Shown here: one piece after another, positions 42,379 through 51,779 of the stretch
Position numbering within the stretch: the stretch's first letter is position 1
Layout of the letters: each line of letters opens with the position of its first letter
From: Myxococcales bacterium
GTDB taxonomy: Bacteria; Myxococcota_A; Polyangia; Haliangiales; Haliangiaceae
Direction of reading: 5' to 3'
Length of the DNA stretch: 64,000 nucleotides
Assembly (NCBI GenBank): GCA_016706545.1
Contig: JADJJK010000028.1
Coordinates: 56,923-120,922, forward strand
The notes under the pieces: generated by a model
Told to the model about the DNA's origin: nothing
The model's input: the letters and a program-made list of their open reading frames with translations, nothing else
The model's database searches: none
Made by a program: the position numbers and the translations under genes

Positions 42379-44600
42379 GCTGGCGTCGCAAGTTCGTGCG
42401 TTCGCTGCGTCGGGTCAGCCAGGCGGCGCTGGGGACGGTGGTCGGCGCTGGGTTCTGCCTGGTGGTGGCGGCCGGGGCCGTGGACGACACCGACACCTTG
42501 CAAGCCTCGGTGGCGCTCAGCGCGCTGGTGGCCGCGGTGGCCGTGGGCCTCGTGCGCCGGCTGCGCTTCGTGCAGCCCACCGCGCGGGCGCAGCGCGCCT
42601 CCTTCTGGATGTCCGCGGCCGGTGACCTGGCCGACGTGGAGCTTGGCCTCCTCTTGTGCGCCGCGGGCTATGGCCTGGTGGCCGCCACCGGGCGCGTCGA
42701 GTCCTGGGCCTATCCTTTCCTCTACGGGCTGTGCGCCTTCTCGGCGACCGTGCTGGCCCGGCCCGGAGCGGTGGCGACGCTCGGCACGCTCCTGCTGCTG
42801 GAGGCCGCGCAGCTCGCGCGCTCGCCGTTCTCGCTGACGGTGGCGGTGGAGAGCGCCTTTCATGTGGTGTTCCTGTTCGGCGCGGCCGCGGCGCACGCGG
42901 TGATGCTGCGCGGCGTCGCCTCGCGGTACCGGGCCCGGCGCCTGCGTCGGCTCGACGAGGAGCTGGTGGCGCTGCGCGAATCAGCGCGCGACTTTCGCCT
43001 GATCGCCTCGGCGCTTGGGCCCACCAGCCGGGCGCCGCGCGCCCGCGAGGAAGAGGACCGGCTCCTGGCGATAGGTGGCGTCGAGATGATCGACGACGCC
43101 ACCGGCTGGGTGGTGACCACGCTGCGGCGCTCGCTGGCGGCGCGCACGGTGGCGCTGCTGTGGCTGGAGGAGGACGGCGAGCACGTCAAGCTCAAGGCGA
43201 TCTCCAGCGACACGCTGGCGGCGGTCGAGCCGGGCAGGCTGCCCAACTCCGGCCTGCTGGGCGCGGTGATCCGAGATCGGCAGCCGCTCCTGGTGTCGGC
43301 GACCAAGCCGGGGCAGCTCCCCTACTATGATGATGGCAGCGCCGGGCTGGCGCTGGTGGCGGTGCCGGTGGTGGAGAACGGTCACCTTCGCGGCGTGCTG
43401 GCGGCCGATCGTCACCGCGCGTTCGAGGAGGCAGACCGCGACGCGCTGGCTGAGGCCGGCGCCCAGCTCCTGCGCGCCGTGCAGGCCGAGCAGGTGTTCC
43501 GCGCGGTCGAGCGCTCCAAGTACGAGTTCGAGCGGTTCTATCAGGCCGCCGCCATGCTGGGCCGCGCGCTGACTCCCGAGCAGGTGATGGAGACCGCGTT
43601 CGACGCCGCGGCGGCGATCGTGGAGTACGACGCTGGCGTGATCGCGCTCTATGACCGCGAGAGCAAGCGCCACCGGGTGGAGGCGGTGCGGGTGGACGCA
43701 CAGGCGCCGCTGGTGGACGCCGAGGCGCTGCGCGCGCTGGAGTTCAAGGACAACACCGGGCTGGCGTCGATGGTGGTCAAGAACCGCCACTACCTGCCGT
43801 CGTCGGGCGAGCCGCGTGATCTCTCGGCGCCGGTGTACACCCGCAAGGTCAAGGTGGACGACGCTCGCTCGCTGCTGGTGCTGCCGCTCCTGGCCGGCGA
43901 TGAGGCGATCGGCACGCTGACGCTGATGGCGCGGGCGGAGAAGCGCTTTGGCCGCGACGTGCGCGAGATGCTGTCGGTGATCGCCAACCAGGTCGCGGTG
44001 TCGCTGGAGAACGGCCTCCTCTACAAGCGGATGGAGACCATGGCGACCACGGATGGGCTCACCGGGCTCACCAATCATCGCACCTTCCAGGAGCGGTTCG
44101 CCGAGATGATCGAGCGCGCCGATCGCCACGGCACGAAGGTGGCGCTGCTCCTGTGCGACGTGGATCACTTCAAGAAGGTCAACGACAACTTCGGGCACCC
44201 GGTGGGTGACGAGGTGCTGCGCCGCGTCGCGCGGGTGCTGCAGGAGGTCCCGCGGCGCATCGACGTCCCCGCGCGCTACGGCGGCGAGGAGTTCGCGGTC
44301 CTGCTGGACAACGTGGATCTGGCCCAGGCGCGGCAAGTGGCCGAGCGGCTGCGCACGGAGATCGAGAAGATGGTCGTCGAGACCGAGAAGGGGCCGCTGC
44401 GCGTCACCGAGTCGGTGGGCATCGCGCTCTTCCCCGACGACGGGCGCGAGCGCAGCGTGCTCATCGAGCGAGCCGATCTGGGGCTCTACCACGCCAAGCA
44501 CAACGGCCGAAATCAGGTGGTGACCTACGGAGAGTACCTGGCGCACCAGAAGAGCGGCGGCGGCGGCGGCGGCAAGGAAGAAGTGAAGAAGGCGTCGTAG
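42375..44600 (+). CDS. membrane GAF-GAF-GGDEF diguanylate cyclase
   Basis: 741 aa. An N-terminal membrane region has about five helices (VSQAALGTVVGAGFCLVVAA, LLLCAAGYGLVAATGRVESW, AVATLGTLLLLEAAQLARSP). Two GAF-like domains follow (TTLRRSLAARTVALLWLEED ... GLALVAVPVVENGHLRGVLA; AAAIVEYDAGVIALYDRESK ... SLLVLPLLAGDEAIGTLTLM). The C-terminal GGDEF domain starts ATTDGLTGLTNHRTF and has the active-site RYGGEEFAVLL, with no RxxD inhibitory site obvious. It should make c-di-GMP. Ends with a glycine run and Lys-rich tail. Coupled to the FtsB-like gene. Confidence 0.92.
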   Translation: MSWRRKFVRSLRRVSQAALGTVVGAGFCLVVAAGAVDDTDTLQASVALSALVAAVAVGLVRRLRFVQPTARAQRASFWMSAAGDLADVELGLLLCAAGYGLVAATGRVESWAYPFLYGLCAFSATVLARPGAVATLGTLLLLEAAQLARSPFSLTVAVESAFHVVFLFGAAAAHAVMLRGVASRYRARRLRRLDEELVALRESARDFRLIASALGPTSRAPRAREEEDRLLAIGGVEMIDDATGWVVTTLRRSLAARTVALLWLEEDGEHVKLKAISSDTLAAVEPGRLPNSGLLGAVIRDRQPLLVSATKPGQLPYYDDGSAGLALVAVPVVENGHLRGVLAADRHRAFEEADRDALAEAGAQLLRAVQAEQVFRAVERSKYEFERFYQAAAMLGRALTPEQVMETAFDAAAAIVEYDAGVIALYDRESKRHRVEAVRVDAQAPLVDAEALRALEFKDNTGLASMVVKNRHYLPSSGEPRDLSAPVYTRKVKVDDARSLLVLPLLAGDEAIGTLTLMARAEKRFGRDVREMLSVIANQVAVSLENGLLYKRMETMATTDGLTGLTNHRTFQERFAEMIERADRHGTKVALLLCDVDHFKKVNDNFGHPVGDEVLRRVARVLQEVPRRIDVPARYGGEEFAVLLDNVDLAQARQVAERLRTEIEKMVVETEKGPLRVTESVGIALFPDDGRERSVLIERADLGLYHAKHNGRNQVVTYGEYLAHQKSGGGGGGKEEVKKAS

Positions 44601-44683
44601 GCGTCGTAGGCGGTGTAGACCTCGTCGTCGGCCTCGTCGGCGGCGCCTGGTGCGCCAGGCCAAGGCGCTGGCGTGACGGCGCG

Positions 44684-46078
44684 GTGACGTCGGCGGATCC
44701 CGCCGGCGCGTCGAAGTTGCCTCGGCTGGTTGACACCTCCCTGGGGCGCCTCGAACATCGAGGGGTGGCGATCAAGAACTACGTCCTCGACACCAATGTG
44801 CTGCTGCACGACGCGCGCGCCATCTATGCGTTCGCCGACAACAACGTGATCATTCCGATCTACGTCATCGAGGAGATCGATACCTTCAAGAAGGACCAGT
44901 CCGAGCTGGGCCGCAACGCCCGGCAGGTGGCGCGGCTGCTCGATCAGTACCGCAGCGACGGCGGGCTCTCCAAGGCGCAGCCGATCGACACCGGCGGCAC
45001 CGTGCGGGTGGCGCTGTCGAAGAGCCCGCCGAAGAACCCAAGCTACGACTCGCGGTCCATGGACCAGCGCATCCTGGAGCTGGCGCTGGAGGTGCGAGAC
45101 GCGGACCGCGAGCGGCCGACGATCCTGGTCACCAAGGACGTCAACATGCGCGTGCGCGGCGACGCGCTCGGCCTGGCCACGGTGGACTTCGAGCCCGAGC
45201 GCATCTCGCTCGACGAGCTGTATCCAGGGAGCCGCGAGCTGACGGTGGGCCCTGGCGTGATCGAGCAGTTCTACACCGAGGGCTCGCTGGAGCCAGCGGC
45301 GCTGGGAGAGCCTGTCCACGCCAACGAGTACCTGCTGCTCAAGGATGAAGCGGGCAAGTCTGCGCTGGGGCGGTACGACAAGACCGCCGGGCGGCTCAAC
45401 GGCGTCAAGAAGCTGCGCGAGGGTGTGTGGGGCATCCGGCCGCGCAACAAGGAGCAGCACTTCGCGCTGGACCTGTTGCTCAACGACGACATCAAGCTGG
45501 TGACGCTGGTGGGCAAGGCCGGCACCGGCAAGACGCTCCTGGCGATCGCCGCCGGGCTGCAGAAGGTGACTGACGAGCAGGTGTTCTCGAAGCTGCTGGT
45601 GTCCCGGCCGATCTTCCCGCTGGGCCGCGACATCGGCTACCTGCCCGGCGACATCGAGGAGAAGCTCAACCCGTGGATGCAGCCGATCTATGACAACCTG
45701 GAGCTCCTGCTGGGGCTCAACAAGACGGACAAGCAAGACGGGCGCAGCTACGCCGAGCTGGTGGATCTGGGCTTTGTCGAGATCGAGCCGCTCACCTATA
45801 TCCGCGGTCGCTCGCTGCCCAACGTGTTCATGATCGTCGACGAGGCGCAGAACCTCACGCCGCACGAGGTCAAGACCATCATCACGCGCGCTGGCGAGGG
45901 CACCAAGATCGTCCTCACCGGCGATCCGTACCAGATCGATCACCCGTACCTGGACTCGTCCAACAACGGCCTCACCACGGTGGCGGAGCGCTTCAAGGAC
46001 GAGGCCATCGCCGGCCACATCATCTTGACCAAGGGCGAGCGCTCGCAGCTCGCCGAGCTGGCGACGCAGATCTTGTGA
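44684..46078 (+). CDS. PIN-PhoH protein (PhoH2-type ATPase)
   Basis: 464 aa from GTG 44684; GTG 44765 would trim an unstructured leader. The N-terminal PIN ribonuclease-like domain has YVLDTNVLLHDARAIYAF, IPIYVIEEIDTFKKDQSELG and RERPTILVTKDVNMRVRGDA. The C-terminal PhoH ATPase has LVTLVGKAGTGKTLLAIAAG (Walker A), SRPIFPLGRDIGYLPGDIEE, VFMIVDEAQNLTPHEVKTII (Walker B) and TGDPYQIDHPYLDSSNNGLT. PhoH2 proteins act as RNA helicase-nucleases. The next gene starts in its stop codon (GTGA). Confidence 0.93.
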   Translation: MTSADPAGASKLPRLVDTSLGRLEHRGVAIKNYVLDTNVLLHDARAIYAFADNNVIIPIYVIEEIDTFKKDQSELGRNARQVARLLDQYRSDGGLSKAQPIDTGGTVRVALSKSPPKNPSYDSRSMDQRILELALEVRDADRERPTILVTKDVNMRVRGDALGLATVDFEPERISLDELYPGSRELTVGPGVIEQFYTEGSLEPAALGEPVHANEYLLLKDEAGKSALGRYDKTAGRLNGVKKLREGVWGIRPRNKEQHFALDLLLNDDIKLVTLVGKAGTGKTLLAIAAGLQKVTDEQVFSKLLVSRPIFPLGRDIGYLPGDIEEKLNPWMQPIYDNLELLLGLNKTDKQDGRSYAELVDLGFVEIEPLTYIRGRSLPNVFMIVDEAQNLTPHEVKTIITRAGEGTKIVLTGDPYQIDHPYLDSSNNGLTTVAERFKDEAIAGHIILTKGERSQLAELATQIL

Positions 46079-46896
46079 GGTCGACCGGGCCGATGCGGCA
46101 CGGGGCGAGCGCTGCCCGTCGAGCTGTGAGCTGGCTGGCGGTGGCGCTGGTCGCGGGGAGCGCGCACAGCTCGCGGCTTGCTGCCGCTGCGCCGCAGGCC
46201 CCGCAGGCGCCTGGCGCTGCTTCGACGGCGAGCCAGGGGTGGACGCTGGAGGTGCCTGCGCGGCTCGAGCTGGCCCTGGCGGCGGTCGGCTCGATCAAGG
46301 TGGTGCTGCGCGGCGGGCCGCGCCACAAGGTCGCGTCCAGCGGGGTGCTGGTGGAGCTGGCCGTGCCAGCGCGCGGGCTGGGGATCCGGCAGCGGCGGTA
46401 TCAGCGCGCGGACGCGGTGGATCCCTCGGTGGAGGCGCCGGAGCTGGCCTTCGCCATCGCGGTGCGCGCAGAGGCGTTGGGCAGCTATGCCCTGCAGGTC
46501 CACGTGCGCTTCTGGGTGTGTACGCCCAAGATCTGCGTGCCCGTAGATCAGACGCGCTCGGTGGAGGTGGTAGTGACCGAGGCGGCGGCGCAGGTGGAGG
46601 CGGCTCCTGCGCCAGCGCAGCAGCGGCAGCGGCGGCAGCGGCGTCTGCAACGGCGGGCGCGGCGCCAGCAGCGGCGGCAGCGCCGCCGCGATCAACAGCG
46701 ACCTCGCCCAGGCCGGCGAAGAGCCCTCGCCCGGGGACCGGGCCGACCAAGCCGACCGGGCCGACCAAGCCGACCGGGCCAAGCGGGCCGACCAAGCCGA
46801 CCGGGCCTGGCCCCGTTAGCCCGTCTGCGCCGCCGTCCCGGTCGGCTCAGTAGTCCCAGTAGTCCAGTAGTCCCAGGAATCCGTGATATCCCATGA
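46075..46896 (+). CDS. secreted protein with Cys pair, unknown; possible C-terminal frame shift
   Basis: 273 aa from GTG 46075, overlapping the stop of phoH. Signal peptide RRAVSWLAVALVAGSAHSSR. The folded part (GWTLEVPARLELALAAVGSI ... ELAFAIAVRAEALGSYALQV, HVRFWVCTPKICVPVDQTRS) has a CTPKIC pair that recalls the alpha domain of DsbD-like secreted proteins. From about 46610 this frame becomes Arg-rich, whereas the next frame reads a normal Ala/Pro/Thr linker (GPTKPTGPTKPTGPSGPTKP) and stops at 46853. A 1-nt indel near 46610 is likely, so the true C-terminus may be the latter. Confidence 0.6.
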   Translation: MRSTGPMRHGASAARRAVSWLAVALVAGSAHSSRLAAAAPQAPQAPGAASTASQGWTLEVPARLELALAAVGSIKVVLRGGPRHKVASSGVLVELAVPARGLGIRQRRYQRADAVDPSVEAPELAFAIAVRAEALGSYALQVHVRFWVCTPKICVPVDQTRSVEVVVTEAAAQVEAAPAPAQQRQRRQRRLQRRARRQQRRQRRRDQQRPRPGRRRALARGPGRPSRPGRPSRPGQAGRPSRPGLAPLARLRRRPGRLSSPSSPVVPGIRDIP

Positions 46897-46993
46897 TTCA
46901 CGTTGGTTACGGGCGCTGAGCCGGGACCTGCTGGGCTTTGATAGGCAGGCGCGAGATCGAAGCTGCAGGTGGTGCGTTTAGCAACCCATCGCC

Positions 46994-48160
46994 ATGAAGA
47001 AGCTCGTCACCACCGTGATCCTCACCGCAGCGATGGGCACCGCCGGCATCGCCGCGTTCCTCCATGTTCGCCAGGGCGGCGCACACCAGACGCCGATCGG
47101 CATCGTCGACCTTGGGCCCAAGGACAAGCCGGCAGGGGAGCAACAGCTCATCGATGTCGTGTTCGCGCTCGACACCACGGGCAGCATGGGCGGCTTGCTC
47201 GACGGCGCCAAGCGCACCATCTTCTCCATCGCGACCCACATCAAAGAGACCAACGGCAACGCCAGCCTGCGCATCGGCCTGGTGGCGTACCGCGACATTC
47301 ACGACGACTACGTCACGCGCGTGTACCCGATGACCGAGGACATCGACAGTATCTTCGCCGACATGACGCAGCTCACGGCGGGCGGCGGTGGCGATCTGCC
47401 GGAGCACGTCAACAAGGCGCTCTCGGACGTGCTGGCGATGCCATGGCGCGACAAGGCCGCCAAGATGGTGTTCCTGGTGGGCGACGCGCCGCCAGCGCCG
47501 CGCGGGGACGCGCCGGACGCTGACACCCTGGCGGCGCAGGCCGCGGCTCGGCAGATCACGATCAACACAGTGCGCTGCGGCGGCAACGGACAGACGGAGG
47601 TCGCCTGGCAGCAGATCGCTGCGCTGGCGGGTGGGGAATACTCCTCGATCGCGCAGGACGGCGGCGTGCGTGAGATCGCCACGCCCTACGACGCCGAGAT
47701 GGCAGCGCTGAGCCGGCGCATCGACGAGAGCACCATCATCTATGGCGACGAAGGCGACCGGACCCGCTACGGCCGCAAGATGGCCGCAGCCGCGGCGGCG
47801 CCCGCGCCCACGGCGGCTGCGCGTGCGGACTACTACGTCAAGGCCAAACCCGGCAAGAGCCGTGATGACAAGGACCTGATCGGCGGCCTCGCTGAGGGCA
47901 AGATGTCGATGTCGGATCTCGAGGTCGAGAAGCTGCCCGAAGATCTCCGCGCCATGAACGAGGCGGATCGAGCGGCGCAGATCAAGGCCAAGGCCGAGGA
48001 GCGCAACCGCCTGCAGGGGCAGCTCAAGGAGCTCACCACCAAGCGCCGCGAGTACCTGGCCAAGGAGGCCGCAGCCTCTGGCGGCGCGGGCGCCGGCTCC
48101 GGCTTCGACGCTGAGGTCTCTCGCACGGTCGACAAGACGCTGGCCAAGAAGCGGAAGTAG
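46994..48160 (+). CDS. secreted von Willebrand factor A (vWA) domain protein
   Basis: 388 aa from ATG 46994. The N-terminal membrane anchor or signal (KLVTTVILTAAMGTAGIAAF) precedes a vWA domain: IDVVFALDTTGSMGGLLDGA (MIDAS DxxGS), RIGLVAYRDIHDDYVTRVYP (conserved), KMVFLVGDAPPAP and AARQITINTVRCGG. The C-terminal third is charged and coiled (AMNEADRAAQIKAKAEERNR, KTLAKKRK). Role unknown; vWA proteins commonly scaffold complexes using a metal at the MIDAS. Confidence 0.8.
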   Translation: MKKLVTTVILTAAMGTAGIAAFLHVRQGGAHQTPIGIVDLGPKDKPAGEQQLIDVVFALDTTGSMGGLLDGAKRTIFSIATHIKETNGNASLRIGLVAYRDIHDDYVTRVYPMTEDIDSIFADMTQLTAGGGGDLPEHVNKALSDVLAMPWRDKAAKMVFLVGDAPPAPRGDAPDADTLAAQAAARQITINTVRCGGNGQTEVAWQQIAALAGGEYSSIAQDGGVREIATPYDAEMAALSRRIDESTIIYGDEGDRTRYGRKMAAAAAAPAPTAAARADYYVKAKPGKSRDDKDLIGGLAEGKMSMSDLEVEKLPEDLRAMNEADRAAQIKAKAEERNRLQGQLKELTTKRREYLAKEAAASGGAGAGSGFDAEVSRTVDKTLAKKRK

Positions 48161-48261
48161 ACGCGGAGCAACGGCCTGCGCTGCGGAGCATGTGCGGGAG
48201 CCTACAAAGCCCCTACTGCGCGGCCCCAGGTGGCCGAAGACCACGAAAGAGTCGACGTGCT

Positions 48262-48407
48262 CGGCGCCCGCCTGCAAAGCGAGCGCCGTCACGGCTTCGG
48301 CGCCCGCCTCAGTCGGCGCGAAAAAGCGCCGTAAGCTGCAGCGCCCGCCCCGGCGGGCGCCGTTACGGCTTCGGCGCCCGCCTGCAAAGCGAGCGCCGTC
48401 ACGGCTT
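48262..48407. repeat. direct repeats of 36 bp, two exact copies
   Basis: CGGCGCCCGCCTGCAAAGCG and the 16 bp after it occur at 48262-48297 and, identically, at 48372-48407 (110 bp apart). A partial third copy (48299-48311) lies between. The block sits between two convergent genes and contains hairpins (48314-48331 and 48341-48360). Confidence 0.85.
48314..48360. terminator. paired GC hairpins between convergent genes, putative terminators
   Basis: CGGCGC (48314-48319) pairs with GCGCCG (48326-48331) around a GAAAAA loop. GCGCCCGC (48341-48348) pairs with GCGGGCGC (48353-48360) around CCCG, perfect 8 bp. There is no U-tract, so this is only a possible terminator pair for the vWA gene and the small gene on the other strand. 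Confidence 0.4.
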
Positions 48408-48439
48408 TTGGCGGCCGTTCGGCGCCCGTGATCTCGTAG

Positions 48440-48700
48440 CTACTTCTTCTGGAGCGAGTCCCGTAGCTCCTGGGCGAACTTGCATACGCCTGCGCCGATG
48501 GCCTCCGCTTGCGCTGACAGCGTGGCCTCTGCCTTCTCGCCCGCCGCGCGCACCTTCTCTTCGAAGTCGTGCAGCTCCGGCTCGAGGTCCTTCCAGCGGT
48601 CCTTGAGATCCATCCCGGCGAGGTGGACCTTGACGCGCACCTCTTCAGCGAGACGACGGACATCGTTCCAGGACAGCGAAGCGAAGGGTTCGTTGCTCAT
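48440..48700 (-). CDS. small coiled-coil hypothetical protein
   Basis: 86 aa from ATG 48700, with GGAGG 6 nt upstream. MSNEPFASLSWNDVRRLAEE and KVHLAGMDLKDRWKDLEPEL are followed by a long helix (HDFEEKVRAAGEKAEATLSA) and end RDSLQKK. It is soluble and acidic-basic mixed, with features of a regulator or chaperone-like helical protein. No family recognised. Good ribosome binding site supports a real gene. Confidence 0.7.
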   Translation of the reverse strand: MSNEPFASLSWNDVRRLAEEVRVKVHLAGMDLKDRWKDLEPELHDFEEKVRAAGEKAEATLSAQAEAIGAGVCKFAQELRDSLQKK

Positions 48701-48789
48701 GACAAGCCTCCACAGGTCTCGTGCAGCGCGTCAAACGTAAGCCCGATTGACGCCGACGCAACCCAGAAATCGCCGGCTCGCGCGGCGCC

Positions 48790-49549
48790 TCACCGATCCG
48801 GAGGGCCGGGAGTATCGAGGCGCCGGGTGACGCCGCCAAAGCGCAGCTCGGCGCCGGGCTGGCCATCGTGGCCATCGTGGCCGCCGGGGTCGTCGGGGCT
48901 ACTCGGGCGGCCCTGGCCGTAGTTCTTGAACTTCTCCACCACGTGCAGCATCTCGGCTGCATCGAGCAAGCGCGGGGTGCCGCCCAGCAGGGACAGCAGG
49001 TATTGCTGGGCCAGGTTCTCCACCTCCCCAGCCAGGCCAAGCGCAGCGGACAGGTGCTGCCCCAGCGCGATGACGCCGTGGTTGCCAAGCAGGCAGGCGC
49101 GGCGTGAATCCAGCGCGATGAGCGCGGCGTCAGAGAGCGCCTGGGTGCCATACGTGGCGTACGGCGCGCAGCGAATATCCACGCCGCCGGCCACCGCCAC
49201 CATGTAGTGGAAAGCGGGGATGCCCTGGCCGCGGCACGCCAGCGCGGTGGCGTGGGTGGAGTGGGTGTAGAACCACGGCGTTGATCTCCGTCCGCGCCCG
49301 CAGGATGTCGCGGTGAAAGCGCCACTCGCTGGAGGGCTGCTTGGGGCCAAACCAGGTCCCGCTCCACTCGACGTACGGCAGCTCCTCGGGGAGGAGCGCG
49401 CCGTAGTCCACGCCAGTTGGCGAGATCAGAAAGCCCTCGCCGCAGCGCACCGAGACGTTACCGGAAGTGCCAAAGGTCAAGCCGCGGTCTCGCAGCGCGC
49501 GGCAGGTCTCGATCAGCGCCTGGCGCAGCGCGGGCTCCGGCGCGGTCAT
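48790..49549 (-). CDS. ald2: class II aldolase, methylthioribulose-1-phosphate aldolase (DHAP shunt), one frameshift
   Basis: The ATG 49549 frame has LIETCRALRDRGLTFGTSGN, VSVRCGEGFLISPTGVDYGA and EWRFHRDILRARTEINAVV. A shift near 49272 leads to the frame with YTHSTHATALACRGQGIPAF (metal HSTHA), GTQALSDAALIALDSRRACL and LLGNHGVIALGQHLSAALGL (HG). This is the fuculose-1-phosphate aldolase family. It is coupled (ATGA) to mtnA, which is coupled to mtnP. In known bacteria this trio forms the 5'-methylthioadenosine 'DHAP shunt', where Ald2 splits methylthioribulose-1-P to DHAP and 2-methylthioacetaldehyde. Catalytic identity is inferred mostly from the operon; MtnB-type dehydratases share the fold. 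Confidence 0.78.
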
Positions 49550-50722
49550 GGCTCGGGGTTCTCGCCAGCGGCCCCAGGCTGCTCGCCGAGCCGCACGTGG
49601 TCACCGCGCTGCGGTTGCCCCGAAAACCGCCATGCATGCTCCGGGAACAGCCATGCCAGCGCTTGCTCCTGCGCCGCGACCACGCCGCGCTCCGTGATGA
49701 GGCCGGTGACGTAGCGCGCGGGGGTGACGTCGAACGCGGGGTTGGCCGCCGGGCTGTCGTCGGGCGTGAGCTGGACCTCCACCAGCGAGCCATCGCGGGC
49801 GCGGCCGGTCACGTGGGTGACCTCGGACGCGGCGCGCTCCTCGATGGGGATCTCCCGCAGCCCGTCGCGCTTGGCCCAGTCGATGCTGGAGGACGGCGCG
49901 GCGACGTAGAAGGGGACCCCGCAGTCGTGGGCGGCCAGCGCCTTCTGGTACGTCCCGATCTTGTTGCACACGTCGCCGGTGGCGGTGGTGCGGTCGGTGC
50001 CGACGATGACCACGTCGACCTGCGCGCGCTGCATCAGGTGACCGCCAGCGTTGTCGGCGATCACGGTGTGCGGCACGCCGTGCTTGCCCAGCTCCCACGC
50101 GGTCAGCGCGGCGCCCTGGTTGCGCGGCCGCGTCTCCTCCACCCAGACGTGCAGCGGCAGGCCCGCGTCGTGCGCCAGGTAGATGGGGGCGAGCGCGGTG
50201 CCGAAATCCACGGTGGCCAGCCAGCCGGCGTTGCAGTGCGTGAGCACCTGGAGCGGGGCGCCAGGTTGCTTGCGCGCGTGAGCAGGGCGCGCAAGAGCGG
50301 CAGGCCGTGCTCGCCCAGGCTGCGGTTGGTGCGCACGTCCGCCTCGCAGATCTGCGCTGCCTGTGCATACGCCGCGGCGGCGCGATCGCCCGGCGCCAGC
50401 GGCGACAGGTGCGCGCGCATGGTGCCGAGCGCCCAGGCCAGGTTGACGGCGGTGGGGCGGGTGCCCATCAAGAGCGCACACGCCCGGTCCAGGCTGTCGT
50501 CGTCGGCGGCGTCATGCATCGCCAGCGCCACGCCGTAGGCCGCGGTGGCGCCGATGAGCGGCGCGCCGCGCACCAGCATCGCGCGGATGGCGTGCGCGGC
50601 GTCCTCCACGCTGGCCAGGACCGCGAGCTCGAACGCAAACGGCAGCTTGGTCTGGTCTATCACCTGCACTCGCCAGCCGTCGTCGTCGAGCCAGATGGTG
50701 CGGCGCGCCACGCCATGGACCT

Positions 50723-50726
<4 letters not shown>
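49546..50726 (-). CDS. mtnA: methylthioribose-1-phosphate isomerase, one frameshift
   Basis: From ATG 50726, coupled to mtnP by ATGA. Frame A: MKVHGVARRTIWLDDDGWRV, VIDQTKLPFAFELAVLASVE, AIRAMLVRGAPLIGATAAYG and MGTRPTAVNLAWALGTMRAH. A shift near 50275 enters frame B: PLQVLTHCNAGWLATVDFGT (catalytic Cys), ALAPIYLAHDAGLPLHVWVE, ETRPRNQGAALTAWELGKHG, VIADNAGGHLMQRAQVDVVI (catalytic Asp) and VGTDRTTATGDVCNKIGTYQ. All MtnA motifs are thus present. It turns methylthioribose-1-P into methylthioribulose-1-P. The loss of frame inside an otherwise full enzyme suggests an assembly indel. Confidence 0.88.
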
Positions 50727-51646
<920 letters not shown>

Positions 51647-51779
51647 GGCGCCCCTTTGTCCGAGCCCAAGGCTTACCGCGGAACCGGGGCTGTTCGCCAG
51701 CCAAGCCAGCCAGGCCAACCAGGGCACGCCAGGGCGCGGCGCCGAGGCGTTCCTGGGCGGACCGCGACGAGCACCCGGG

